64,000 nt of DNA. Source: Chryseobacterium viscerum (GTDB taxonomy: Bacteria > Bacteroidota > Bacteroidia > Flavobacteriales > Weeksellaceae). The position numbers and the translations under genes are program-made. Location: positions 372,001-436,000 of the forward strand of contig NZ_JAPDFT010000001.1 of the NCBI RefSeq assembly GCF_025949665.1, given 5' to 3'. Of the stretch, positions 17,466-25,737 are shown in pieces (position 1 is the first letter of the stretch; each line of letters opens with the position of its first letter). The notes beneath the pieces are model-generated. The model saw only the letters and a list, made by a program, of their open reading frames with translations. It ran no database searches and was not told the DNA's origin.

Positions 17466-17503
17466 AAGCCGGCTTGGAAGTCTTTGACTTCCTCCGCCGG
17501 CTT
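17466..17503 (+). terminator. Strong intergenic hairpin without a U run
   Basis: AAGCCGGC pairs with GCCGGCTT, and inside it GGAAGTC pairs with GACTTCC around TTT, giving about 15 bp. What follows is CAGAATTAATA rather than a T tract, so it may be an RNA-processing or stability element rather than a full terminator. Confidence 0.55.
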
Positions 17504-17523
17504 CAGAATTAATATTTGTCATA

Positions 17524-18162
17524 ATGAGCAGGAGATTATTAGCGTATTTTTTATTAGATACTTCAGGTTCTATGAATGGTGAGCCTATTCAGGCACTGAA
17601 TAACGGATTCAACGGGTTAATCAGTATGCTTCGCGCAGATCCGCAGGCAATGGACAGCCTGCATCTGAGCGTTATTACCTTCGATAGAGAAGTTCAAAAT
17701 ATTATTCCTTTAACAGATCTGGCCAGTTTTTATCCCATGGAAATTACCTGTCCGGATAGTGGCCCTACACATACGGGAGCTGCATTGGAAATGGTTTCCG
17801 GATTGGTGCAGAAAGAAATTGTAAAAGAATCGGCAGATGCAAAAGGAGACTGGCAGCCATTACTTTTTATATTTACAGATGGAAAACCTTCAGATATTCA
17901 GAAATACAGACAGATGATTCCTGTAATCAGAGGGCTGGAGTTTGGGGCCATCGTAGGCTGCGCTGCCGGCCCGAAAGCTGATGAACAGTTTTTGAAAGAA
18001 CTGACGGATCATGTGGTAAAACTGGATACTACAGACGCTATTACCCTTTCTTCCTTTTTCAAATGGGTGAGCTCCTCCATTACACAGGGAGGGCATTCAC
18101 AAAATACGGGAGAAAATATTACATTGCCTCCACCACCATCGGAGCTTAATATTATTATTTAA
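17524..18162 (+). CDS. VWA domain protein, TerY-like
   Basis: The 212-residue protein is a single von Willebrand A domain. The metal-ion adhesion site starts at residue 11 with DTSGSMNGEP (DxSxS), followed by PTHTGAALEMV and FIFTDGKPSD. This is the TerY/YegL type of cytoplasmic VWA, found with PP2C and a kinase in TerY-P modules. There is no transmembrane segment. A near-consensus -7 box (AATATTTG) ends 5 nt before the ATG and could give a separate leaderless transcript. Confidence 0.87.
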   Translation: MSRRLLAYFLLDTSGSMNGEPIQALNNGFNGLISMLRADPQAMDSLHLSVITFDREVQNIIPLTDLASFYPMEITCPDSGPTHTGAALEMVSGLVQKEIVKESADAKGDWQPLLFIFTDGKPSDIQKYRQMIPVIRGLEFGAIVGCAAGPKADEQFLKELTDHVVKLDTTDAITLSSFFKWVSSSITQGGHSQNTGENITLPPPPSELNIII

Positions 18163-18179
18163 AAAATTGTCTTTACAAC

Positions 18180-19223
18180 ATGAGAAGGCTGCCTATTTAT
18201 TTTTTAGTAGACATCTCCGAATCTATGGTAGGAGAACCTATTGAGCAGGTACAGGAAGGTATCGCTAATATTATCAGAGAATTAAAAAAAGACCCATATT
18301 CACTTGAAACCGTTTATATTTCTGTGATAGGTTTTGCAGGAGAAGCGGAAGTGATTACTCCATTGCAGGATATTATAAGCTTTTATCCACCTAAAATCCC
18401 AATCGGGAGCGGGACATCACTTTCCCAGGGTTTGATTAAAGTAATGGATTGTATCGACAGGGATATTGTGAAGACCACTTATGAAAGGAAAGGAGACTGG
18501 AAACCTATCGTTTTCCTGTTTACTGACGGAGTTCCCACTGATGATGCCACCAAAGCTATTGAGAGGTGGAATAACAAGTACAGCGGGAAATCCAATACAA
18601 TTGCCGTATCTATTGGGGAAAATACAAATTACAAACTTCTTGGTTCATTAGCGGATAATGTATTGCTGTTTAATAACTCTGATGAGAATTCCTACAAAGA
18701 ATTTTTCAAATGGGTAACAGATTCTATTAAAACAACCAGCCAGAGTGTAACGGAAGCCAAGAAAGAAGGAATCAATCTTTCTAAGATCGATTCTCTTATT
18801 CTCGAGAAAGTAGACCCTGAAATGGAACAGAGATTTCCAGACAACAATTTTGTAGTATTAAACGGGAAATGCCAGGAAACAGAGAAGCTTTATCTGATGA
18901 AGTTTAAAAAAGCATTTGCAGAATCAAGCATTCCCGGAATGGCAACAAGATATTACAGACTGGATGGAGCCTATAAAATTGATGAAAAAGCGTACTACAG
19001 ACTTTCTTCCAATCAGAAAACTCACCTTAAAATCAATATAGAAGAACTGGACGGTGGTACTTCATGTCCTCACTGTGCAAATCCCATTGCATTGGCCACC
19101 TGTTCCTGCGGTGGTATTCACTGCCTTAGAGGAGAAGGATACAGCAAATGTCCATGGTGTGGAACTTCAGATTATTACGGATTTTCCGGGGGAGGATTTG
19201 ATATTAACAGAACTTTGGGATAA
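18180..19223 (+). CDS. VWA domain protein with TerY-C zinc-ribbon domain
   Basis: Residues 1-190 are a VWA domain with a DxSxS metal site (DISESMVGEP) and GSGTSLSQGL and FLFTDGVPTDD motifs. The C-terminal 150 residues carry the TerY-C region, with an eight-ligand cysteine/histidine cluster: CPHC, CSC with GGIHC, and CPWCGTS. Together they mark it as TerY-like. It starts 17 bp after the first VWA gene and its stop overlaps the PP2C start. The predicted role is as a metal-sensing adaptor for the phosphatase-kinase pair. Confidence 0.88.
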   Translation: MRRLPIYFLVDISESMVGEPIEQVQEGIANIIRELKKDPYSLETVYISVIGFAGEAEVITPLQDIISFYPPKIPIGSGTSLSQGLIKVMDCIDRDIVKTTYERKGDWKPIVFLFTDGVPTDDATKAIERWNNKYSGKSNTIAVSIGENTNYKLLGSLADNVLLFNNSDENSYKEFFKWVTDSIKTTSQSVTEAKKEGINLSKIDSLILEKVDPEMEQRFPDNNFVVLNGKCQETEKLYLMKFKKAFAESSIPGMATRYYRLDGAYKIDEKAYYRLSSNQKTHLKINIEELDGGTSCPHCANPIALATCSCGGIHCLRGEGYSKCPWCGTSDYYGFSGGGFDINRTLG

Positions 19224-20500
19224 TGATGGGTAAATTTTTTCGGAAATCAGCCTCGGAACCTAAACCAAAGACGATGGAACAAGCTGCTATTTACAGAGAG
19301 AAAGAAGAGTTCAAAGATGCTCATTGGGTATTGAAGAATGCCGGTGCAAAGCAGTTCTATGAGTTCAGCCTTGACATGGAAGCTTTCCCGAACATAAAAA
19401 TTAAGAATATCAGAAACCTGGAAGAAACAGGACTTACTTTTGAAAACAATACAATTTCAGGAACTCCGGTTACCTGCAATATATATCATCTGGATGTTCA
19501 GTTTTATCACATTCATGATCAGGATCAGATTGAAACAAAAAAAGTACAGCTCTTTGTAAACGCAGATCCGAAAGACTTATGGAAAAATATTCCCAGCGAT
19601 AGAAATGCTGCTTTTTATAAATTGGAAGAAGACTCATTCAAAGGTTCTTTTTCAGATAAAAAAATTGTTGTTGCTTCCAAAAGAGGGCGTTCCCATGCTC
19701 ATGAAGGCAAATTTCGTGAAGATGATTTTGCTGTGAATGCCTTGCCAAATGAATGGAATATTGTTTCCGTTTCAGACGGTGCAGGCTCGGCAGTGGCTGC
19801 GAGAGAAGGTTCAAGGCTGGCAACAGTAACGATCAATCAGTTCTTTAATTCACAGGAGATTTTAAGCGGAATTGAAAACAATATCAATCGGATGTATGGT
19901 ACTGATGTTCCTATTGAAGAACGTTCAGAAGCAGAGCAAAACATCAAAAATATTTTATCAGAGAGTGTTGAAGAAGTTTATCAAGTATTAGAAAAAACTG
20001 CAGCAGAAAATACTATGTCTGTAACTGATATGCATGCTACACTGATTTTTGCATTACTTAAAAAATTCAGTTTCGGATATGTGATTCTTAGTTTCGGAGT
20101 GGGAGATTGCCCTATTAATCTCATCAATCCTGGTTTTTCTGAAGTGAAGCTTTTAAATCAGATGGATGTGGGTGAATTTAGCGGGGGTACCCGTTTTATC
20201 ACCATGGAAGAAATTTTCAACGACCAGATGGATTCCCGTTTCCGGATTACCTGTGTGGATGATTTTTCTTATCTCGTGCTGATGACGGATGGTATTTATG
20301 ATCCGAAATTTATCACAGAAAATAAACTGGAAGATACAGAAAGCTGGAAATCACTTTTTGAAGACCTTTGCGGAAATAATGATGACCGGGCGAAAGTAAA
20401 CTTTATCAACGATGAAAAAATTGATGAAGAACTTTTGATTTGGAGTGATTTCTGGAGCAGAGGAAATCATGATGACCGTACATTGGCAATAATCTATTAA
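19223..20500 (+). CDS. PP2C family Ser/Thr phosphatase with N-terminal Ig-like segment
   Basis: The 425-residue protein has a C-terminal PP2C domain with all metal-binding motifs: KFREDDFAV, VSDGAGSAVA, FGVGDCPIN, LMTDGIYD and HDDRTLAI. DGAGS instead of DGMGG is typical of the PphC (YegK) subtype that works with YegI-like kinases. Residues about 40-125 contain LTFENNTISGTPV and alternating beta strands, resembling the He_PIG (putative Ig) fold, unusual for a cytoplasmic enzyme. Its ATG overlaps the previous stop (TAATG). It should dephosphorylate targets of the next gene's kinase. Confidence 0.87.
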   Translation: MMGKFFRKSASEPKPKTMEQAAIYREKEEFKDAHWVLKNAGAKQFYEFSLDMEAFPNIKIKNIRNLEETGLTFENNTISGTPVTCNIYHLDVQFYHIHDQDQIETKKVQLFVNADPKDLWKNIPSDRNAAFYKLEEDSFKGSFSDKKIVVASKRGRSHAHEGKFREDDFAVNALPNEWNIVSVSDGAGSAVAAREGSRLATVTINQFFNSQEILSGIENNINRMYGTDVPIEERSEAEQNIKNILSESVEEVYQVLEKTAAENTMSVTDMHATLIFALLKKFSFGYVILSFGVGDCPINLINPGFSEVKLLNQMDVGEFSGGTRFITMEEIFNDQMDSRFRITCVDDFSYLVLMTDGIYDPKFITENKLEDTESWKSLFEDLCGNNDDRAKVNFINDEKIDEELLIWSDFWSRGNHDDRTLAIIY

Positions 20501-20504
20501 TACC

Positions 20505-22016
20505 ATGAAAAAGACCATTAAGGTTGTTTCTGTTCTGGATACAGCCAAATTCTATCAATATGTAGATGAAAACCCTATCCGGGGCGGCGTGAAAGATGTT
20601 TATTTCTCTCCCGATAAAGAATATGTGGTGGCTTTTTACCGGAATCCGCTGGATGAAGGACAGAAAGAAAGAATCAGGAGAATTGTTTCTACCTATCTGC
20701 AAAGTATACAGAACGGAAATGCTTCGGAATACTTTCTGAACGAAATATTCAGATGGCCTTACGATATTGTTGAAAAAGATAACCTTACAGGAATTGTGGT
20801 TCCTGTTTATCACAATAAATTTTATTTTGCCAAAGGCTATATCGGTTCAGATAATATCCAGGGACAGGATAAAGTGGGGAAGTGGTTTACTGCTCCTATG
20901 TTCAGGAATCAGCAATATCCTCTAAGACTTGACCAGTCGGAGCTGGGAGATTGGCTGAGCTATTTTCAGATTGCAGTCAATATCAGCAGAGGAGTAAAAA
21001 AGCTGCATCAGATGGGGTTAGCGCACTCCGATTTATCATACAATAATATTCTTGTAGATCCTGTTACAAAATCTGCCTGTATTATTGATATAGATGGCCT
21101 TGTTGTTCCCAAACTGTTTCCTCCGGAAGTAATAGGAACTTCCGATTTTATTGCTCCCGAGGTGTTAAAAACCCAACATCTGAGTCTTCAGGACTCTGGA
21201 AGACATCTGCCCAATCAAAAAACAGACCTGCATGCCCTTGCTGTTCTGATTTATATGTACCTGCTAAGAAGACATCCGCTGCGTGGAGGAAAAATCTGGG
21301 ATCTGGATTCAGAAAAAGATGAAATGCTGTCTATGGGAGAAAAAGCAATGTTTGTGGAAGATCCGGAAAATTCTTCCAATCAGGTAAAAGCTGATCACCT
21401 CAGAAAATGGGATGCATTCTGGGGAGATCCTCAAAAGATCCCATATACAGTCACAGGACCTTACATTGCAGAATTGTTTAAAAAAACCTTTATAGATGGA
21501 TTACATGATCCAATTAGACGTCCCACAGCCAATGAATGGGAAGCTGCTCTGTTGAAAACTGTAGATCTTATACAACCTTGCCACAATTCCAATTGTACCG
21601 AAAAATGGTATGTTTTTGATAATACAAGCAGTCCCAAATGTCCGTTCTGTGGAACACCACATCAGGGCACATTGCCCGTTTTAGACTTGTATTTTAAATT
21701 TGATGATGAGGTATGGAAACCAGAAAATCACAGGCTGATGGTCTATCATAATCAATATCTGTTTAAGTGGCATGTTTCCAGGAAAGTGATACGCAACGAA
21801 AATCTGACGATGCAGGATAAAATGCCTGTAGGATACTTCACCTTCCATCAAGGAAGATGGGTATTGGTAAGCCAAAGTTTATCAGGAATGAAAGATGTCA
21901 CAGAACAAAAAGAAATTCCGCCCGGTTCTATGGTTGAACTCACTGATGGTAAAAAAATACTGTTATCTGCAGAAGAAGGCGGAAGATTGATCTATGTGAC
22001 GATGGCAAACCAGTAA
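20505..22016 (+). CDS. Protein kinase of the YegI/TerY-P type with C-terminal zinc ribbon
   Basis: The 503-residue protein has a divergent Ser/Thr kinase domain in residues 1-360. The catalytic loop reads HSDLSYNNIL in place of HRDLKPxN, the metal loop is IDIDG in place of DFG, and APEVL is present. A zinc ribbon follows (CHNSNC then KCPFCGTP, about residues 363-390). The last 110 residues are beta-rich with VELTDGKKILLS, possibly a degenerate FHA-like fold. There is no membrane segment. It lies 4 bp after the PP2C gene and closes the block. Confidence 0.82.
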   Translation: MKKTIKVVSVLDTAKFYQYVDENPIRGGVKDVYFSPDKEYVVAFYRNPLDEGQKERIRRIVSTYLQSIQNGNASEYFLNEIFRWPYDIVEKDNLTGIVVPVYHNKFYFAKGYIGSDNIQGQDKVGKWFTAPMFRNQQYPLRLDQSELGDWLSYFQIAVNISRGVKKLHQMGLAHSDLSYNNILVDPVTKSACIIDIDGLVVPKLFPPEVIGTSDFIAPEVLKTQHLSLQDSGRHLPNQKTDLHALAVLIYMYLLRRHPLRGGKIWDLDSEKDEMLSMGEKAMFVEDPENSSNQVKADHLRKWDAFWGDPQKIPYTVTGPYIAELFKKTFIDGLHDPIRRPTANEWEAALLKTVDLIQPCHNSNCTEKWYVFDNTSSPKCPFCGTPHQGTLPVLDLYFKFDDEVWKPENHRLMVYHNQYLFKWHVSRKVIRNENLTMQDKMPVGYFTFHQGRWVLVSQSLSGMKDVTEQKEIPPGSMVELTDGKKILLSAEEGGRLIYVTMANQ

Positions 22017-22020
22017 ACTG

Positions 22021-22250
22021 TCATTGCAAACGTAGTGAAGCAATCTCATATTTTCAGATCTCGCAAATAGTTGTGGGCATTTGTGCTCATTTATTTGTGA
22101 GATTTGTGTTTAAATCAAAAAAATAGAATGATAAAATTGATTTTAGCATGGTCCATATTCAATAGGAACGGGCTATAATCCTGAGCTTAGTCGAAGGGAG
22201 CCCGTTTTAAGAAATAGATTTAGATTCCAACGGCTTTAGCTAAAACTTAC
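22021..22250. repeat. Intergenic stretch with two repeat-type elements
   Basis: TCATTGCAAACGTAGTGAAG followed by CAATCTC is the common Bacteroidota repeat core. From 22160 to 22248 a GGGCT/AGCCCG pair encloses CCTGAGCTTAGTCGAAGGG, another widespread core, and then CGGCTTTAGC. The second part matches the element at 13722-13796. No gene is seen. Confidence 0.6.
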
Positions 22251-22262
22251 ATTATTTTCAAT

Positions 22263-22703
22263 TCACTGTTTTTCAGTTTCCATAAAATAAGAATACTGAT
22301 CTTCATCCACGATTCTGAAACCAAGACTTGTATAAAGATGCTGTGCTTTATTGGTTTTCAAAACACTCAATGATACTGTTTTTCCTGCTAATGAAGCTTC
22401 CTCCAGAATATCAGATAAAATCTTTTTTCCAAGTCCTTTACCTTGCTGGCCGGGATCAATCTGAAGTTGCAGGACCTCAATGTTGGTAAATGTTCTGTCT
22501 AGTTTTAACAGTCCGATGGGTTGATTGTCTAGAAGAATAATATTGGCTTTTTCAAACTGATACAAAACTCTTTGAAGGGTTGTTTCTGTGTCTGTAGAAA
22601 GCCCCGAAGCTTCGTAATGAGGATTCATGGTTTTCATTCTGAGTTTGAGAAGAAAATCAATATCAGTATCATCAGCTTTTTTGTAGCGTAAATCAAGATC
22701 CAT
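22263..22703 (-). CDS. GNAT family N-acetyltransferase
   Basis: The 146-residue protein has the GNAT acetyl-CoA site QIDPGQQGKGLGKKIL (Q/R-x-x-G-x-G/A) at about residues 80-96, the preceding strand VLQLQID and the late strand TSLGFRIVDEDQYSYFME. The acceptor is unknown. It is transcribed leftwards, with the exonuclease gene just upstream (24 bp), so the two are probably one operon. Confidence 0.85.
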   Translation of the reverse strand: MDLDLRYKKADDTDIDFLLKLRMKTMNPHYEASGLSTDTETTLQRVLYQFEKANIILLDNQPIGLLKLDRTFTNIEVLQLQIDPGQQGKGLGKKILSDILEEASLAGKTVSLSVLKTNKAQHLYTSLGFRIVDEDQYSYFMETEKQ

Positions 22704-22727
22704 ATTTAAAAATAAAAATTAGAGTTC

Positions 22728-23249
22728 TTATTTTAATGCAATTTTTAGTTCCATTTCTTCTTTCATGTGCAGTAAAACTTCTGCATTTCCTCGGGCATCG
22801 TCTATAGGATTGTGAGTGTGTTCTGTCTTGCGGAGATGCTTCCATTGGGCAAAAGTATCTTTTTCCAGCCCGCAGTAAAGATCAGAAAGCCTTCTGGAAG
22901 AAAAACCAAAAGGATTTCTTCCGATAAAATGATGAAAATACCAGCAGATAAACATCCAGTCGAAGCCATTATTATCACTGATAAATATTGGTCTGCCTTT
23001 GGAATTTGTCTTAATCCATTCTTCAAAGGAAAGCATTACTTCCTCAGGATCATCAAAACTCATTGTTTCCTCTCTGCTGAAGCCGGAAACCGCCAAAGCA
23101 TCAGGATTGAATTTCTCAGAAACAGGTTTTAATTTTCCATAAAAAGTGATGTCCAGTTCCTCTGTGACGAGTACTGCCCCGAAACAGACCATTGAAAAAT
23201 CGCCTGGAATCGGGCCATCCGACTCTATGTCAACCATTATGTAGCTCAT
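22728..23249 (-). CDS. DEDDh-type 3'-5' exonuclease
   Basis: The 173-residue protein is a small RNase H-fold exonuclease. Motif I is MVDIESDGP (Asp7 and Glu9), motif II contains ISDNNGFDWMF and motif III is HNPIDDARGNAE, giving the full DEDDh set. The single-domain size resembles oligoribonuclease or the Rv2179c-like family, so the substrate is likely RNA or DNA 3' ends. It lies upstream of the GNAT gene on the same strand. Confidence 0.85.
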   Translation of the reverse strand: MSYIMVDIESDGPIPGDFSMVCFGAVLVTEELDITFYGKLKPVSEKFNPDALAVSGFSREETMSFDDPEEVMLSFEEWIKTNSKGRPIFISDNNGFDWMFICWYFHHFIGRNPFGFSSRRLSDLYCGLEKDTFAQWKHLRKTEHTHNPIDDARGNAEVLLHMKEEMELKIALK

Positions 23250-23438
23250 TGGAAACAGTTTTTAAGAGAACGAATATATTGAAATAAGTTGAAGGAGTGA
23301 AGCCGGAAGCTGCTTTTGTGTTGAAAGGAACTTTTGCTTTTTTAATTCAACAAATGCTTTTAAAAATATTTCAATTAAAGAATTCCGGAAGTTTATTGTC
23401 TTAGAGAGCTTCTTTCTTCCAGCTCCCACCCTCCAGCT

Positions 23439-24641
23439 TTACCCCACAAGCTCAAAGAAGCCTCTTTTCCCTATTTTTATTTTAGTTTGGGGGATTAGTT
23501 CAATTTCTTCGTTTGAGTCCGTTATTTTGGTGGTATTGATTTGAATTCCTCCATTTTCAATTAACCTTCGGACTGCCGATTTGCTGAGGTCACTTTTAAG
23601 CTGATGACAAAGCTCCACAAGTGATATTCTGTTTTCAATACTATTTAAAGAACCAATAACAACGGGCTCATATACTTTCTCTTCAAAATTTTTATTCTGA
23701 AACTGATTGATAAAGAATTGCTCTGCATTTTCTGCTGAAGCTGTATCATGATATTGGCTGATGATATTTTTAGCAATGATTTTCTTAATATTCATAGGAT
23801 TTTCGCCTTCTGTCATTCTTGAAACAAGAGTCGTTTTTTCTTCCATTGAAAAACTTGTGGCCAGGTTGATAAATTCTTCAATCAATGCATCCGGAATAGA
23901 CATAGTTTTTCCAAATATCTCATTAGGGTCGTCTGTCAGTCCGATAATATTGTTCAGTGACTTACTCATCTTTTCCTTTCCGTCAAGGCCTCTCAGTAAA
24001 GGCATGCACATGACGATTTGGGCTGGCATTCCATGAACTTCCTGAAGCTGTCTTCCCATTGTACAGTTGAAAAGCTGATCCGTGCCGCCCATTTCGATGT
24101 CACATTTAATTTTTACAGAATCAAAGCCCTGAAGAATTGGGTATACAAGCTCATGCATGGCAATAGGAGTGTTTTCTGTAAATCTTTTATTAAAATCATT
24201 GCGGTGCATCAGTTGAGCAACGGTAACTTTTGATAACAGTTGGATAACCTCCGGAAAGCCAAGGGAATCCAGCCAGTCAGAATTGAAGACAATCTTTGTT
24301 TTCTGAACATCAATTACCTTAGATAATTGGTTGATGTAAGTCTGGGCGTTATGCTGTACATCTTCAGCACTTAAAGGTTTTCGGGCTTTATTTTTTCCTG
24401 TAGGATCACCGATTCTTGCTGTAAAGCTTCCTACCACTATAATGATCTGATGTCCCAGATCCTGAAATTGTTTCAGTTTTTTTAGCACTACTGCATGTCC
24501 CAGATGCAGATCCGGAGCAGTAGGATCAAACCCTAATTTGATGGTGAGTTTTCTGTTTTCTTCTTTAGCCTGGGCAAGCTTTTCTTCCAAACCGTTTTCA
24601 GGTAGGATGATAGCCACATTTTCTTGTAATAAATGGATCAT
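23439..24641 (-). CDS. tyrS: Tyrosine--tRNA ligase
   Basis: This class I synthetase charges tRNA-Tyr. It has the HIGH-type motif HLGH (residues 46-49), KMSKS at about 230 and a C-terminal S4 RNA-binding region (SKSAVRRLIENGGIQIN). The 400-residue length and LGFDPTAPDLHLGH mark the TyrZ-like bacterial subtype. No promoter box is visible in the 23 nt between its ATG and an upstream terminator hairpin, so tyrS must be read through that hairpin from the leader transcript at 24711-24809. Confidence 0.95.
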   Translation of the reverse strand: MIHLLQENVAIILPENGLEEKLAQAKEENRKLTIKLGFDPTAPDLHLGHAVVLKKLKQFQDLGHQIIIVVGSFTARIGDPTGKNKARKPLSAEDVQHNAQTYINQLSKVIDVQKTKIVFNSDWLDSLGFPEVIQLLSKVTVAQLMHRNDFNKRFTENTPIAMHELVYPILQGFDSVKIKCDIEMGGTDQLFNCTMGRQLQEVHGMPAQIVMCMPLLRGLDGKEKMSKSLNNIIGLTDDPNEIFGKTMSIPDALIEEFINLATSFSMEEKTTLVSRMTEGENPMNIKKIIAKNIISQYHDTASAENAEQFFINQFQNKNFEEKVYEPVVIGSLNSIENRISLVELCHQLKSDLSKSAVRRLIENGGIQINTTKITDSNEEIELIPQTKIKIGKRGFFELVG

Positions 24642-24664
24642 GTTGAATAGTTTTAAAATTGAAA

Positions 24665-24689
24665 AACCCGGACAGGTACTGTCCGGGTT
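24665..24689 (-). terminator. Terminator hairpin directly before tyrS (likely attenuator)
   Basis: On the minus strand AACCCGGACAG, TAC, CTGTCCGGGTT form a perfect 11-bp stem followed by TTTTTC. It lies 21 nt after the leader-peptide stop and 23 nt before the tyrS ATG. Confidence 0.85.
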
Positions 24690-24710
24690 CTATATATACT
24701 TTAGATTATT

Positions 24711-24809
24711 TTATTGAATTACAGATATAGAAAGTCTTCCCGAACGATAGCCCGGAGTGTAATATTCACTGAAGAATGGAAGACGTAATATGCTGTTCAG
24801 ATGTTTCAT
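24711..24809 (-). CDS. Candidate tyrS leader peptide (32 residues, Tyr-Tyr and Tyr)
   Basis: This short frame reads MKHLNSILRLPFFSEYY, then TPGYRSGRLSISVIQ and a stop. It has its own promoter 7 nt upstream and a terminator right after it, then tyrS. Three of 32 codons are Tyr, two in tandem (residues 16-17, and 21). RNA segments flanking the Tyr codons can pair in competing ways: GUCUUCC (24778-24784) with GGAAGAC (24734-24740), and UCCGGG (24751-24756) or UUCGGG (24739-24744) with CCCGGA of the terminator arm (24682-24687). This is the layout of ribosome-stalling attenuation. That it is translated is inferred; a conserved small protein is the main alternative. Confidence 0.6.
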   Translation of the reverse strand: MKHLNSILRLPFFSEYYTPGYRSGRLSISVIQ

Positions 24810-24816
24810 TGTAATG

Positions 24817-24846
24817 TAAATATACAGGAATTTCCCGAGGATCCAA
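24817..24846 (-). promoter_or_regulatory. Promoter of the tyrS leader
   Basis: On the minus strand TTG (24844-24846) is followed after 19 bp by TATATTTA (24817-24824), one mismatch from TAnnTTTG. The ATG of the leader ORF follows 7 nt later. Confidence 0.55.
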
Positions 24847-25120
24847 TATTTAAACCATTAAGACGCATTGCAGGGTTATAACAAGATCTGTTTTTAAGAA
24901 AAAACTTAACCATCCATCAATCTTAATGGCTTAAAATAATGGTTCAAAACAATTTTACTTGCGATTTTTGAAGCTAATTTCATGCCATAAATCCCTTAAA
25001 AGCAAAATACAGGATAAAGATGTAAAAACTATATTTTATAATTTTCTTTATCAACTTATAAGTATTGATTGGTAATGGGTTAATGGTCTGTTTATCAGTG
25101 TTTATCTTCATGGTTGTTAT
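24847..25120. other. AT-rich intergenic region with degenerate repeat
   Basis: Segments such as AACCATTAAG near 24853, CTTAATGGCTTAAAATAATG near 24925 and related ATGGTT words resemble TTAACGGCTTAAG at 13800, so a degenerate repeat is likely. I see no gene or RNA. Confidence 0.4.
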
Positions 25121-25711
25121 TTAATAGTTAAAGGCATGTTCAGAGTATAAGTTTTTAATTTGATCTTTCCAGATCTCAAAATCTCCGGAAGTAGCTTTAT
25201 CTGCCTTATCAAAAAATAAATGTCTAATGATTTCCAGCCCGGAGTAGATAAAAATTCCGTTATCAGAGGTTAAATTGAGTGCTTTATCCATCCCTGTTTT
25301 TTCATATTCTTCATGAGATTTTCCATGAGTGTTGATAATCACAGTCTTTTTACCTTTCAGAAGTCCCTTTTGTATACCCTGATCATAACGGTAAGCAAAA
25401 CCATAACTGAAAACACGGTCTATATATCCCTTCATCATAGCGGGAAGTCCGGTCCACCAGATAGGATAAATGAAAGTGATCTGTTCTGCCCATGAAATAT
25501 ATTCCTGTTCAATTTTTACATCCTCAGATACTTTTCCCATGCGTTGTTCCTGCATATCAGTCAAAGAAAGTACAGGATCAAAACCAATTTTATAAAGATC
25601 TCTCACCATGATCTCCTGATTACGGGACTGAAGCGATTCAACAACAGTATTTAAAAGATGATGATTTAAACTGTTTTCATTAGGATGCGCGTAAATTATT
25701 AAATGTCTCAT
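25121..25711 (-). CDS. NAD(P)H-dependent flavin oxidoreductase (flavodoxin-like quinone reductase)
   Basis: The 196-residue protein belongs to the flavodoxin-2 family (KefF, MdaB, NQO1-like). It starts MRHLIIYAHPNENSLNHHLL, the flavin-phosphate loop region, and has QITFIYPIWWTGLPAMMKGYIDRVFSYGFAY-type active-site strand (WW-GLP). Such enzymes reduce quinones or nitro compounds with NAD(P)H. An AraC regulator lies 76 bp upstream on the same strand, and an inverted repeat overlaps the promoter, so it is probably the AraC target. Confidence 0.85.
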   Translation of the reverse strand: MRHLIIYAHPNENSLNHHLLNTVVESLQSRNQEIMVRDLYKIGFDPVLSLTDMQEQRMGKVSEDVKIEQEYISWAEQITFIYPIWWTGLPAMMKGYIDRVFSYGFAYRYDQGIQKGLLKGKKTVIINTHGKSHEEYEKTGMDKALNLTSDNGIFIYSGLEIIRHLFFDKADKATSGDFEIWKDQIKNLYSEHAFNY

Positions 25712-25737
25712 TGTCTTGATTGTTAAGATTAATGAGA

